A DNA stretch of 64,000 nt, from the NCBI RefSeq assembly GCF_024199795.1, contig NZ_JANADK010000001.1:1240001-1304000 (forward strand), read 5' to 3'. A program made the position numbers and the translations under genes. Of the stretch, positions 40,341 through 50,187 are shown one piece after another (position 1 is the stretch's first letter; each line of letters starts with the position of its first letter). The notes beneath the pieces were generated by a model, which saw only the letters and a program-made list of their open reading frames with translations, had not been told where the DNA came from and ran no database searches. The DNA is from Bradyrhizobium sp. CCGB01. GTDB taxonomy: Bacteria > Pseudomonadota > Alphaproteobacteria > Rhizobiales > Xanthobacteraceae.

Positions 40341-41503
40341 CCCCTCACATGCTGACCAGGTCGCTGGACCGCGGCGCGACGATCTTTCTCGCCATCGTCG
40401 TGGCCTGCGGCATTCTCATCCCGCTCTCCAACCTGCTGCTGCCCGCGGGCTCGTTCCTGCAGGTGCCGACCTATCTGGTCGCGCTCTGGGGCAAATATGT
40501 CTGCTACGCCATCCTCGCGCTTTCGATCGATCTGATCTGGGGCTATTGCGGCATCCTCTCGCTCGGCCACGGCGCCTTCTTCGCGCTCGGCGGCTACGCG
40601 ATGGGCATGTACCTGATGCGCCAGATCGGCACCCGCGGCGTCTACGGCAACCCGATCCTGCCCGACTTCATGGTGTTCCTGAACTATTCGAAGCTGCCCT
40701 GGTACTGGTACGGCTTCGACATGTTCTGGTTTGCGGCGCTGATGGTGCTGGTCGTCCCCGGCCTGCTCGCCTTCTGCTTCGGCTGGCTCGCCTTCCGCTC
40801 CCGCGTCACCGGCGTCTATCTGTCGATCATCACGCAGGCGATGACCTATGCGCTGCTGCTGGCGTTCTTCCGCAATGATTTCGGCTTCGGCGGCAACAAC
40901 GGCCTGACCGACTTCAAGGACATCCTCAGCTTCAACGTGCAGGCCGAGGGGACGCGCGCGGCGCTGTTCGCGCTGAGCTGCCTGGCGCTGATCGCGAGCT
41001 TCCTGATCTGCCGCTCCGTGGTGTCCTCCAAGCTCGGCAAGGTGCTGATCGCGATCCGCGACGCGGAATCGCGCAGCCGGTTCCTCGGTTACCGCGTCGA
41101 ATCCTACAAGCTGTTCGTGTTCACGCTCTCGGCTTGCATGGCCGGCGTCGCCGGTGCGCTCTACGTGCCGCAGGTCGGCATCATCAATCCGAGTGAATTC
41201 GCGCCGGGCAATTCGATCGAAGCGGTGATCTGGGTCGCGGTCGGCGGCCGCGGCACGCTGGTCGGCGCTGCGCTCGGCGCCGTCGTCGTCAACTACGCCA
41301 AGACGTTCTTCACCTCAGGCATGCTCGCGCCGTACTGGCTGTTCATGCTGGGCGCACTGTTCATCCTGGTGACGCTGCTCCTACCCAAGGGCATCGTCGG
41401 CACCTTCAACGCCTGGTGGGACTCGACCAGAGAAAAGCGCGCGGCGACCTCGGCCAGCGCGGCCGCTGAAGACGGCGTCACCGAACCGAAGATGGCGGAG
41501 TAG
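40337..41503 (+). CDS. urtC: Urea ABC transporter permease UrtC
   Basis: UrtC is the LivM-type second permease, 388 residues with about ten membrane segments. Family landmarks are SIDLIWGYCGILSLGHGAFFALGG, FGGNNGLTDF and VGGRGTLVGAALGAVVVNY. It overlaps urtB by 4 bp and is followed by urtD after 5 bp, so the transporter genes are translated from one tightly packed message. Confidence 0.96.
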   Translation: MTPHMLTRSLDRGATIFLAIVVACGILIPLSNLLLPAGSFLQVPTYLVALWGKYVCYAILALSIDLIWGYCGILSLGHGAFFALGGYAMGMYLMRQIGTRGVYGNPILPDFMVFLNYSKLPWYWYGFDMFWFAALMVLVVPGLLAFCFGWLAFRSRVTGVYLSIITQAMTYALLLAFFRNDFGFGGNNGLTDFKDILSFNVQAEGTRAALFALSCLALIASFLICRSVVSSKLGKVLIAIRDAESRSRFLGYRVESYKLFVFTLSACMAGVAGALYVPQVGIINPSEFAPGNSIEAVIWVAVGGRGTLVGAALGAVVVNYAKTFFTSGMLAPYWLFMLGALFILVTLLLPKGIVGTFNAWWDSTREKRAATSASAAAEDGVTEPKMAE

Positions 41504-41508
41504 CGGTC

Positions 41509-42270
41509 ATGAACGTCATGGACACCCGCGCGACCTCCGCCATGCTCTATCTCGACGGCGTGCACGTCTCGTTCGACGGCTTCCACGCCATCAACAACCT
41601 GTCGCTGACGCTCGAGCCCGGCGAGATGCGCGCCATCATCGGCCCGAACGGCGCCGGCAAGACCACGATGATGGACATCATCACCGGCAAGACCAAGCCC
41701 GACGAGGGGACGGTGCTGTTCGACGGCGTCACCGACCTGACGCGGCTGGACGAGACCCGCATCGCCGAGCTCGGCATTGGCCGCAAGTTCCAGAAGCCGA
41801 CCGTGTTCGAGAGCCAGACCGTGCAGGACAACCTCCTGCTCGCGCTCAATGTCGACCACAGCGTCAAGGGCACGCTGTTCTGGCGCGGCAGCAGGGCCGA
41901 GTCCGAGCGCATCGACAAGGTGCTGGAGACGATCCGTCTCACCGAGGCGCGCAATCGCCTTGCCGGCAGCCTCAGCCACGGCCAGAAGCAGTGGCTCGAG
42001 ATCGGCATGCTGCTGGCGCAGGACCCCAAGCTGCTCCTCGTCGACGAGCCCGTCGCCGGGATGACCGACGTCGAGACGCATCTCACCGCCGAGCTGCTGA
42101 AGGAGATCAACAAGACCCACACCGTGATGGTCGTCGAGCACGACATGACGTTCGTGCGCGAGCTTGGCGTCAAGGTCACCTGCCTGCATGAAGGCACCGT
42201 GCTCGCGGAAGGGACCATCGACCAGGTCTCGTCCAACGAGCGGGTCATCGAAGTTTATCTGGGACGCTGA
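41509..42270 (+). CDS. urtD: Urea ABC transporter ATPase UrtD
   Basis: UrtD is a LivG-type ATPase subunit of 253 residues. Walker A GPNGAGKTT, the signature region (LSHGQKQWLEIGMLLAQDP) and Walker B LLLVDEPVAGM are present, as is the switch histidine in VVEHDM. The signature LSHGQ replaces the usual LSGGQ, which is the normal UrtD variant. An internal ATG nine bases later is an alternative start. Confidence 0.95.
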   Translation: MNVMDTRATSAMLYLDGVHVSFDGFHAINNLSLTLEPGEMRAIIGPNGAGKTTMMDIITGKTKPDEGTVLFDGVTDLTRLDETRIAELGIGRKFQKPTVFESQTVQDNLLLALNVDHSVKGTLFWRGSRAESERIDKVLETIRLTEARNRLAGSLSHGQKQWLEIGMLLAQDPKLLLVDEPVAGMTDVETHLTAELLKEINKTHTVMVVEHDMTFVRELGVKVTCLHEGTVLAEGTIDQVSSNERVIEVYLGR

Positions 42271-42273
42271 GCG

Positions 42274-42969
42274 ATGCTCGAAGTTAAAGACATCAACCTG
42301 TTCTACGGCGCGGCGCAGGCGCTGCGCGGTGTGTCGATCGCGGCCGAGCCGGGCAAGGTGACCTGCGTGCTCGGGCGCAACGGCGTCGGCAAGACCTCGC
42401 TGTTGCGCGCGATGGTCGGGCAGTATCCGATTTCCTCGGGCGCGATCGTGCTCGACGGCAGCGACATCACGGGCCTGAAGCCCTATGAGCGGGCGCGCAA
42501 GGGCATCGGCTTCGTGCCGCAGGGCCGAGAGATATTTCCGCTGCTGACGGTCGAGGAGAACCTGAAAACCGGCTTCGGTCCGCTCAAGCGCGAGGACAGG
42601 CACATCCCGGACGACGTGTTCTCGCTGTTTCCGGTGCTGCAATCCATGCTCGGGCGGCGCGGCGGCGACCTCTCCGGCGGCCAGCAGCAACAGCTCGCGA
42701 TCGGACGCGCGCTGGTGATGCGGCCAAAGCTGCTGCTGCTCGACGAGCCGACCGAAGGCATCCAGCCCTCGATCATCAAGGACATCGGCCGCGCCATCTC
42801 CTATTTGCGCAACCTCGGCAACATCGCCATCGTGCTGGTCGAACAATATCTCGACTTTGCCTGCGAACTCGGCGACAGTTTCGCGGTGATGGATCGCGGC
42901 GCGGTGAAATTCACCTGCGACCGCTCCAATCTCGACGCGAGCGAGATCAGCCGCCAGATGGCGCTGTAG
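42274..42969 (+). CDS. urtE: Urea ABC transporter ATPase UrtE
   Basis: UrtE is the LivF-type ATPase that pairs with UrtD. The 231-residue protein has Walker A GRNGVGKTS, signature LSGGQQQQLAIGRAL and Walker B LLLLDEPTEGIQP. It begins 3 bp after urtD and is followed by ureD after 31 bp. This physically joins urea import with the urease genes. Confidence 0.95.
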   Translation: MLEVKDINLFYGAAQALRGVSIAAEPGKVTCVLGRNGVGKTSLLRAMVGQYPISSGAIVLDGSDITGLKPYERARKGIGFVPQGREIFPLLTVEENLKTGFGPLKREDRHIPDDVFSLFPVLQSMLGRRGGDLSGGQQQQLAIGRALVMRPKLLLLDEPTEGIQPSIIKDIGRAISYLRNLGNIAIVLVEQYLDFACELGDSFAVMDRGAVKFTCDRSNLDASEISRQMAL

Positions 42970-43000
42970 GCCATTCTGCCGCGACCGGCTGGGGAGGCGG

Positions 43001-43831
43001 ATGCGCAGCGACGTTTCAGTCACATCAGAGGTTTTCGAGGCGAACCGGGCCCGCGGCGCGGTGCGCTTCGACGTCCATGCGCGCGATGGCGTGACGCGGC
43101 GTGGGACGTTGCATGAGTCCGGCTCCCTGCGCGTACGCTTTCCCTCGCCGGAAGGCGAGGGCCTCTCCGGCGTGTTCGTCAACACGGCCGGTGGTGTCGC
43201 CGGCGGGGACCGCTTCGATATCGACATCGCAGCGGGCGAGGGCTCGCGCCTGACATTGACCACGGCGGCCGCCGAAAAGGTCTACCGCGCGCCCGGGGCG
43301 GCGGCGCAGCTCAATATTGCCTTGAAGGTTGCCGCGGGGGCGCATCTTGGCTGGCTGCCGCAGGAGACGATCCTGTTCGATCGCGCCCGGGTCCATCGCC
43401 GCTTCGACATCGAGCTCGATGAAGCCGCCTCGCTCCTGCTTTGCGAGATCGTCGTGTTCGGCCGCATCGCCATGGGCGAGCGGATGGAGCAGGGCGAGTT
43501 CGTCGACCGCTGGCGGCTGCGTCGTGGTGGCAGGCTGGTGTTCGCCGAAACGGTCAGGCTCGACGGCGATATCGGCGCAAAACTTGCGCGATCCGCGATG
43601 ACCAAAGGCGGCGCGGCGATCGGCACGGCGCTGATCGTTCCCGGCGACGAGGCTCTGATCGAGCGCATCCGCGAGGCTTCGGAATCCTTCGCCGGCGAGG
43701 TCGGAATATCCGCCTGGAATGGCTTTGCAATGGCGCGGTTCTGTGCCCAAGATGCGGCGCGCTTGCGCGCCGATATGATGGCGGTGCTGGCGCGGACCGG
43801 TGCGGCACTGCCCCGGCTCTGGCTGAATTGA
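43001..43831 (+). CDS. ureD: Urease accessory protein UreD
   Basis: UreD is the scaffold that, with UreF and UreG, docks on apo-urease for nickel insertion. The 276-residue protein has the family segments GGVAGGDRFDI, TTAAAEKVYR, GWLPQETILFDRARVHRRF and GRIAMGER. A good GGGGAGG ribosome-binding sequence precedes the ATG at 43001. It is the first gene of the urease group. Confidence 0.94.
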   Translation: MRSDVSVTSEVFEANRARGAVRFDVHARDGVTRRGTLHESGSLRVRFPSPEGEGLSGVFVNTAGGVAGGDRFDIDIAAGEGSRLTLTTAAAEKVYRAPGAAAQLNIALKVAAGAHLGWLPQETILFDRARVHRRFDIELDEAASLLLCEIVVFGRIAMGERMEQGEFVDRWRLRRGGRLVFAETVRLDGDIGAKLARSAMTKGGAAIGTALIVPGDEALIERIREASESFAGEVGISAWNGFAMARFCAQDAARLRADMMAVLARTGAALPRLWLN

Positions 43832-43855
43832 TGCGTTGAACGGAAGAGATTCTTC

Positions 43856-44158
43856 ATGAACCTGTCTCCCCGCGAAAAGGACAAGCTTCTGATCTCGATG
43901 GCGGCCATCGTGGCCCGCCGCCGGCTGGATCGCGGCGTCAAGCTCAACCATCCCGAGGCGATCGCGATCATCTCCGACTTCATTCTCGAAGGCGCGCGCG
44001 ACGGCCGCACCGTCGCCGAGCTGATGCAATCCGGCGCGCAGGTCCTCACCCGCGATCAGGTGATGCCTGGTATCCCCGAGATGATCCACGACATCCAGGT
44101 CGAGGCGACCTTTCCGGACGGCACCAAGCTCGTCACCGTCCACGAGCCGATCAGGTAG
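43856..44158 (+). CDS. ureA: Urease gamma subunit
   Basis: UreA is the smallest structural urease subunit. The 100-residue protein opens with [12 protein letters not shown] and contains [21 protein letters not shown] and [16 protein letters not shown], all nearly invariant in the family. It begins 24 bp after ureD and is followed by ureB after 11 bp. Confidence 0.97.
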   Translation: MNLSPREKDKLLISMAAIVARRRLDRGVKLNHPEAIAIISDFILEGARDGRTVAELMQSGAQVLTRDQVMPGIPEMIHDIQVEATFPDGTKLVTVHEPIR

Positions 44159-44169
44159 GAGCAAGACGC

Positions 44170-44475
44170 ATGATCCCCGGCGAACTCTTCATCCAGGACG
44201 GCGAGATCGAGCTCAATGCCGGCCGCAAGACCGTGACGCTGACGGTCGCCAACACCGGCGATCGCCCGATCCAGGTCGGCTCGCACTACCATTTCTTCGA
44301 GACGAACCCGGCGCTGAAGTTCGACCGCAAGAAGTCCCGCGGCATGCGCCTCGACATCGCCGCCGGCACCGCCGTCCGCTTCGAGCCCGGTCAGACCCGC
44401 GACATCCAGCTGGTCGCCATGGCGGGGAAGAGGACCATCTATGGTTTTCGCGGAGAGGTACAAGGCAAGCTGTGA
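44170..44475 (+). CDS. ureB: Urease beta subunit
   Basis: UreB is the beta subunit, 101 residues, with the family start [18 protein letters not shown] and conserved [11 protein letters not shown] and [10 protein letters not shown]. In most urease operons ureC follows within a few bases. Here about 1.25 kb with a repeat-flanked DUF559 gene and an HD-domain gene separates ureB from ureC. Confidence 0.97.
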   Translation: MIPGELFIQDGEIELNAGRKTVTLTVANTGDRPIQVGSHYHFFETNPALKFDRKKSRGMRLDIAAGTAVRFEPGQTRDIQLVAMAGKRTIYGFRGEVQGKL

Positions 44476-44484
44476 TTCGATGTG

Positions 44485-44544
44485 AGGTGAGCACGCCGGT
44501 CGGGCTCCCTCCCCCCTTGCGGGGGAGGGTTGGGGAGAGGGGTA
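44485..44544 (+). repeat. 60-bp direct repeat, left copy
   Basis: This is the left copy of a 60-bp direct repeat flanking the DUF559 gene. It matches 45009-45068 at 56 of 60 positions. Its core is a GC-rich palindrome (CCCTCCCCCC-TTGC-GGGGGAGGG) followed by a G-rich tail. The DUF559 start codon uses its last base. Confidence 0.85.
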
Positions 44545-44999
44545 TGCCGCACGACGAGGTCAGCGAGATTCAGCGCCATCGCGCCAAACGATTGAGGCGC
44601 GAGATGACTCGCGCGGAAACGTTGCTATGGCGCTACCTGAAGGCTGATCGTCTCTCGGGCCTGGCCTTTCGCCGTCAGACACCTATGGGCCACTACATCG
44701 CGGATTTCGTCGCGCATTCCTGCAAGCTTATCGTTGAACTAGATGGCGAGAGCCGCGACTTCGATGAGCGTATTCGCCACGATGAGCGGCGCGACCAATG
44801 GTTCGTATCCCGGGGATATCGCGTGCTGCGCATCACCAACGAGGACGTGATGAAAAATCTCGAGGGAGTTGTTCTTTCCATTCTCGAGGCAGCGGAGCAA
44901 GCGGCACCCCTCTCCCTACCCCTCCCCCGCAAGGGGGGAGGGAACCCTCCTGCCAGTGAGTCCCTTACTCCTGACGCCGACAGAGCAGAGGAGCCATGA
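44544..44999 (+). CDS. DUF559 family putative endonuclease inserted in the urease cluster
   Basis: This 151-residue protein belongs to the DUF559 family, related to Vsr/PD-(D/E)xK nucleases. The N-terminal RAKRLRREMTRAETLLWRYL leads to the core, with FRRQTPMGHYIADF, LIVELDGESRD and GYRVLRITNEDV. The last 30 or so residues are translated from an inverted partial copy of the flanking repeat (PLPRKGGGNPP). The gene lies between two 60-bp direct repeats and separates ureB from ureC. It has no known role in urease and is probably a small mobile or hitchhiking gene. Confidence 0.85.
   Translation: MPHDEVSEIQRHRAKRLRREMTRAETLLWRYLKADRLSGLAFRRQTPMGHYIADFVAHSCKLIVELDGESRDFDERIRHDERRDQWFVSRGYRVLRITNEDVMKNLEGVVLSILEAAEQAAPLSLPLPRKGGGNPPASESLTPDADRAEEP
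44920..44942 (-). repeat. Inverted partial copy of the urease-locus repeat
   Basis: A 23-bp stretch is the exact reverse complement of the palindromic core in the two flanking 60-bp repeats, with further similarity on its left side. It lies inside the 3' coding part of the DUF559 gene. Confidence 0.8.
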
Positions 45000-45008
45000 T
45001 GCTTTGTC

Positions 45009-45068
45009 AGGTGAGCACATTGGTCAGGCTCCCTCCCCCCTTGCGGGGGAGGGTTGGGGAGAGGGGTA
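45009..45068 (+). repeat. 60-bp direct repeat, right copy
   Basis: This is the right copy of the direct repeat, with four differences from 44485-44544 (three at positions 11-13 and one at 18). It begins 9 bp after the DUF559 stop. The near-identity of the two copies suggests a fairly recent duplication or insertion. Confidence 0.85.
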
Positions 45069-45138
45069 GGCCACGAATTCGGACACATGTAATTTTGCGA
45101 GGCTGTATCCATCACGGGTGCTGTCATCGAGGAGTGCT

Positions 45139-45687
45139 GTGACCGTCATGCTTCCCGCCGTCCGCCTCATTTCCGAAGCTGCTGAGTTGGCTGCGCACCG
45201 TCACAACGGCATGGCACGGAAGGGGCGCGGCAACGAGCCTTACATCAATCATCTCGCGGAGGTCGCGAACCTGCTCGCGACGGCGAGCGAGGGGGCTGAT
45301 GCCGAGCTCGTGGCAGCCGGGTGGCTGCATGATTCGATCGAGGATACCGAGACCACGCGCGAGGAGCTTGCGCAAAAGTTCTCGGATCGCGTGGCTTCCC
45401 TCGTCGTCGAATGCACCGACGACATGAGCTTGCCCAAGGCCGAGCGGCGGCGTCTGCAGATTGTCGATGCGCCGAAGAAATCGGCGAGCGCCAAGCTGAT
45501 CAAGATTGCCGACAAGGTCAGCAATATCGGCGCGCGCGTTCATGCAGATCCGTCGGCCGAAGAACGCGACGACCTCACCGACTACACCAATTGGGCTGAG
45601 CAAGTCGTCGCTGGCTGTCGCGGCGGAAATCCGTGGCTCGATAAAAAGTTCGACGATGCCGTAAGAGCCGCGAGGGCTTCGCTGTGA
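45139..45687 (+). CDS. SpoT/MESH1-like HD-domain hydrolase
   Basis: The 182-residue protein is a stand-alone HD phosphohydrolase resembling the hydrolase domain of RelA/SpoT. It has [27 protein letters not shown] with the metal-binding HD pair, and [12 protein letters not shown]. Homologs called MESH1 hydrolyse ppGpp or NADPH; the substrate here is not known. A GAGGAG site precedes the GTG at 45139, which is preferred to the frame opening at 45118. It lies 34 bp before ureC and is probably co-transcribed with it. Confidence 0.85.
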   Translation: MTVMLPAVRLISEAAELAAHRHNGMARKGRGNEPYINHLAEVANLLATASEGADAELVAAGWLHDSIEDTETTREELAQKFSDRVASLVVECTDDMSLPKAERRRLQIVDAPKKSASAKLIKIADKVSNIGARVHADPSAEERDDLTDYTNWAEQVVAGCRGGNPWLDKKFDDAVRAARASL

Positions 45688-45721
45688 ACAGCCAGAAATT
45701 CAAACGCAAACGGGGCTTGTG

Positions 45722-47437
<1,716 letters not shown>

Positions 47438-47577
47438 AATAGCGCCTCAACGCATGTCTCCGGAACATGCCCGATTGCATGTCTTGGGACGGCTTTTCCG
47501 GTTTTGCGTTCGATCCCGCCTGGTCTAATGTCCCGCCCGGTATCTTGAACCCAGAAGAAAAGCCGGGAGGATTTCTC

Positions 47578-47877
47578 GTGATCTACGTCGTTGCCACCTT
47601 GACCATCAAGCCTGAAACGCGCGCCGAGTTCATTGCAGCCGCCACCGCCTGCATCAAGGAGACGCGGAAAGAGCCCGGCAATATCGCCTATGATCTGCAT
47701 GAGAGCGTCACTGATCCCAGCAAGATGGTGTTCGTCGAGCAGTGGGAAAATGCCGAGGCGCTGGTGCCGCATCGGGCCATGGAGCACATGAAGACGTTCG
47801 GCCGCGTCGCGGTGAAGTGCTTCACGGCGCCGCCGAAGATCGAGGTGATCACGCCCGAGAAGGTCGAGACACGGTAA
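47578..47877 (+). CDS. Antibiotic biosynthesis monooxygenase (ABM/YgiN-like) domain protein
   Basis: This 99-residue single-domain protein has the ferredoxin-like ABM fold (IYVVATLTIKPETRAEFI, EPGNIAYDLHESV, VEQWENAEAL). Relatives such as YgiN act on quinols, and others are of unknown function. The GTG start has GGGAGG 7 bp upstream; the frame is open further left without good coding quality. It lies between ureC and ureE, 15 bp before ureE. Confidence 0.85.
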   Translation: MIYVVATLTIKPETRAEFIAAATACIKETRKEPGNIAYDLHESVTDPSKMVFVEQWENAEALVPHRAMEHMKTFGRVAVKCFTAPPKIEVITPEKVETR

Positions 47878-47892
47878 ACGGGGTAAGAGCGC

Positions 47893-48516
47893 ATGATCCG
47901 GGCAACGCAGGTCAGGGGACAGCACCGCTTCACGGAAGCGGCAGCGGATACGGTCGTGCTCGATTTCGACGATCGGCACCGCCGCCGCATGGCGATGACG
48001 GGGACGCGGGGCCTCGAATTCCTGCTCGACCTGGAGAATGCCGTCGCGCTGCGCGGCGGCGACGCGCTGGTGCTGGAGGACGGCCGGCTGGTCGAAGTGG
48101 TCGCGGCGCCCGAGCCGCTGCTCGAGATCCGCGGCCGCGATCCGCATCACCTGATCCGTGTCGGCTGGCATCTCGGCAATCGCCATCTGCCGACACAGAT
48201 CATGGCCAAGAGCCTGCGCATCCGCCGCGACCACGTCATCGAGGCCATGGTGAAAGGCCTCGGTGCCCGCGTGGTCGAGATCGAGGCGCCGTTCGATCCC
48301 GAAGGCGGCGCCTATGCCGATGCCGGCCATGCGCATGGTCACGACGACCATGCGCATCACGACCACGGCCATCATCACCACGATCATCATGATCATCACC
48401 ATCATGATCATGCTGCGCATGATCACGGTCACAGCCACGATCATCATCACCACGACGAGCATTGCGACCATCCCGACCATCACCACGGCCACAAGCATGC
48501 TCATGACCACAAATGA
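47893..48516 (+). CDS. ureE: Urease accessory nickel metallochaperone UreE
   Basis: UreE delivers nickel to the UreDFG complex. The 207-residue protein has the UreE N-terminal domain and metal-binding core ([12 protein letters not shown]). Its C-terminal tail of about 65 residues contains 35 histidines, mostly in DH and HHH runs, with one cysteine. Long His tails bind several nickel ions and may store metal. The ureF start lies inside the end of this gene (14-bp overlap). Confidence 0.95.
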   Translation: MIRATQVRGQHRFTEAAADTVVLDFDDRHRRRMAMTGTRGLEFLLDLENAVALRGGDALVLEDGRLVEVVAAPEPLLEIRGRDPHHLIRVGWHLGNRHLPTQIMAKSLRIRRDHVIEAMVKGLGARVVEIEAPFDPEGGAYADAGHAHGHDDHAHHDHGHHHHDHHDHHHHDHAAHDHGHSHDHHHHDEHCDHPDHHHGHKHAHDHK

Positions 48517-49225
48517 GCCGGTCGCGGCGTGCGACCTCGCCGGGCGCGAGGCGGCGGCGCTGTACCGGCTGATGACGTGGCTGTCGCCGGCCTTTCCGGT
48601 CGGCGGTTTCTCCTATTCCAGCGGTATCGAATGGGCGGTCGAGGCAGGCGACGTCACCGACACCGCGACGCTGGCCGACTGGCTCGACGCGATGCTGGGC
48701 GATGGCTCCGGCTTTTGCGACGCGACCTTCCTGGTGCACGCCTATCGCGCCACAGAATTGGGCGCGGACGCCACCTTGAGCGATATTGCCGAGCTCGCCG
48801 CCGCCTTCGTGCCGTCGCGCGAGCGGCAGCTCGAGACCACTTCGCAGGGACGTGCCTTCGTCGAGATCGCCCGCGCCGCGTGGGATGCGCAAGGCCTGGA
48901 TGCCATGGTGGCGGCGTGCCGCATGCCACTGGTCTATCCCGTCGCCGTCGGTGTTGTTGCCGCGATGCACGGCGTGCCGCTGGCGCCGACCTTGCACGCC
49001 TTCCTGCATGCGCTGGTCTCGAACTGGATTTCGGCGGCGAGCCGCCTCATTCCGCTCGGCCAGACCGACAGCCAGCGTATGCTGGTGAGGCTGGAAGCCG
49101 CGGTTGCCGCGACCGCGAACCGTGCGCTGAATGCGACACTGGACGACCTCGGCAGCGCGACCTTCCGCGCCGATCTCGCCAGCCTGCGGCACGAGACGCA
49201 ATATACGCGGCTGTTTCGCTCGTGA
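48503..49225 (+). CDS. ureF: Urease accessory protein UreF
   Basis: UreF is the adaptor that positions UreG GTPase on the urease-UreD complex. The 240-residue protein has [25 protein letters not shown], which is the family signature, and the C-terminal [12 protein letters not shown] segment. The ATG at 48503 within ureE gives the expected N-terminus; upstream in-frame codons fall in the His-tail coding region. ureG follows after 39 bp. Confidence 0.95.
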   Translation: MTTNEPVAACDLAGREAAALYRLMTWLSPAFPVGGFSYSSGIEWAVEAGDVTDTATLADWLDAMLGDGSGFCDATFLVHAYRATELGADATLSDIAELAAAFVPSRERQLETTSQGRAFVEIARAAWDAQGLDAMVAACRMPLVYPVAVGVVAAMHGVPLAPTLHAFLHALVSNWISAASRLIPLGQTDSQRMLVRLEAAVAATANRALNATLDDLGSATFRADLASLRHETQYTRLFRS

Positions 49226-49264
49226 GCGGCGTGGCCTTCAACCCATCAAGAGAGAGCGAGTGAC

Positions 49265-49888
49265 ATGTCGAAATCTCACGGCCCCTTGCGTGTCGGCATC
49301 GGCGGCCCGGTCGGATCGGGCAAGACCGCGCTGATGGACCTGCTCTGCAAGACCATGCGCGAGCGCTATGACATCGCGGCGATCACCAACGACATCTACA
49401 CCAAATGGGATGCGGAATTCCTTGTGCGCTCGGGCTCGCTGACGCCGGACCGCATCGCCGGCGTCGAGACCGGCGGTTGCCCGCACACCGCGATCCGCGA
49501 GGACGCCTCGATGAACCTGGCTGCGGTCGCAGACATGCGCGCAAAATTCCCCGGCCTCGACCTCGTGCTGATCGAGTCAGGCGGCGACAATCTGGCTGCC
49601 ACTTTTTCCCCGGAGCTCGCCGACCTGACCATCTACGTCATCGATGTCGCCGCCGGCGACAAGATCCCGTCCAAGGGCGGCCCCGGCATCACCCGCTCCG
49701 ACCTGCTGGTCATCAACAAGATCGACCTCGCGCCCCATGTCGGGGCCTCCCTGGAGAAGATGGAGACGGACGCCAGACGCATGCGCGGCGCGCGCCCCTT
49801 CGTCATGACCAACCTGAAAAAGAGCGAGGGGCTCGACCATATCATCGGCTTCATCGAGGCCAAAGGCGGCCTGAAACGGGCAAGCTGA
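49265..49888 (+). CDS. ureG: Urease accessory GTPase UreG
   Basis: UreG is a SIMIBI-class GTPase that drives nickel transfer into urease. The 207-residue protein has P-loop [11 protein letters not shown], the metal-binding CPH motif in [26 protein letters not shown] and NKID for guanine recognition. It closes the urease gene group. Confidence 0.97.
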   Translation: MSKSHGPLRVGIGGPVGSGKTALMDLLCKTMRERYDIAAITNDIYTKWDAEFLVRSGSLTPDRIAGVETGGCPHTAIREDASMNLAAVADMRAKFPGLDLVLIESGGDNLAATFSPELADLTIYVIDVAAGDKIPSKGGPGITRSDLLVINKIDLAPHVGASLEKMETDARRMRGARPFVMTNLKKSEGLDHIIGFIEAKGGLKRAS

Positions 49889-50187
49889 CGGCGCGACGAG
49901 ATGGCGCAGGCGTTTTCCGCCGTTAACAATTGGGGCAAAAGCCGCATCTGCGGAACAAATTTCGGACATGGCGATTAACTACCTCCGGTGCCCGGAGCAA
50001 AGCCTTCATGGCCAGACCATCGGCCGGGCGTGTTAAGCTTTTCAGGCGACCGAAGTTGCGTACTGATGCCTCCTCCTTCATTATCTCCCTCACTGGGGTG
50101 CACTCTGTTTCGGCTCGTGGCCGTTCGAGCGGCGTTCATATGCTCCGTGTTTATTGCCGACCTGCTGCTTTCGCCTGAGTAGTCGAA

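Noticed and set aside
41293..43263. 656-codon open frame on the minus strand opposite urtC-ureD
   Set aside because: It lies wholly antisense to well-recognised urt and ure genes, and its protein is a low-quality mixture rich in His, Asp and Arg, typical of shadow frames in high-GC DNA.
48300..48510. Tandem CAT/GAC-rich repeats as a possible satellite or CRISPR-like array
   Set aside because: The repeats are in frame and encode the histidine-rich UreE tail; there is no regular repeat-spacer structure.
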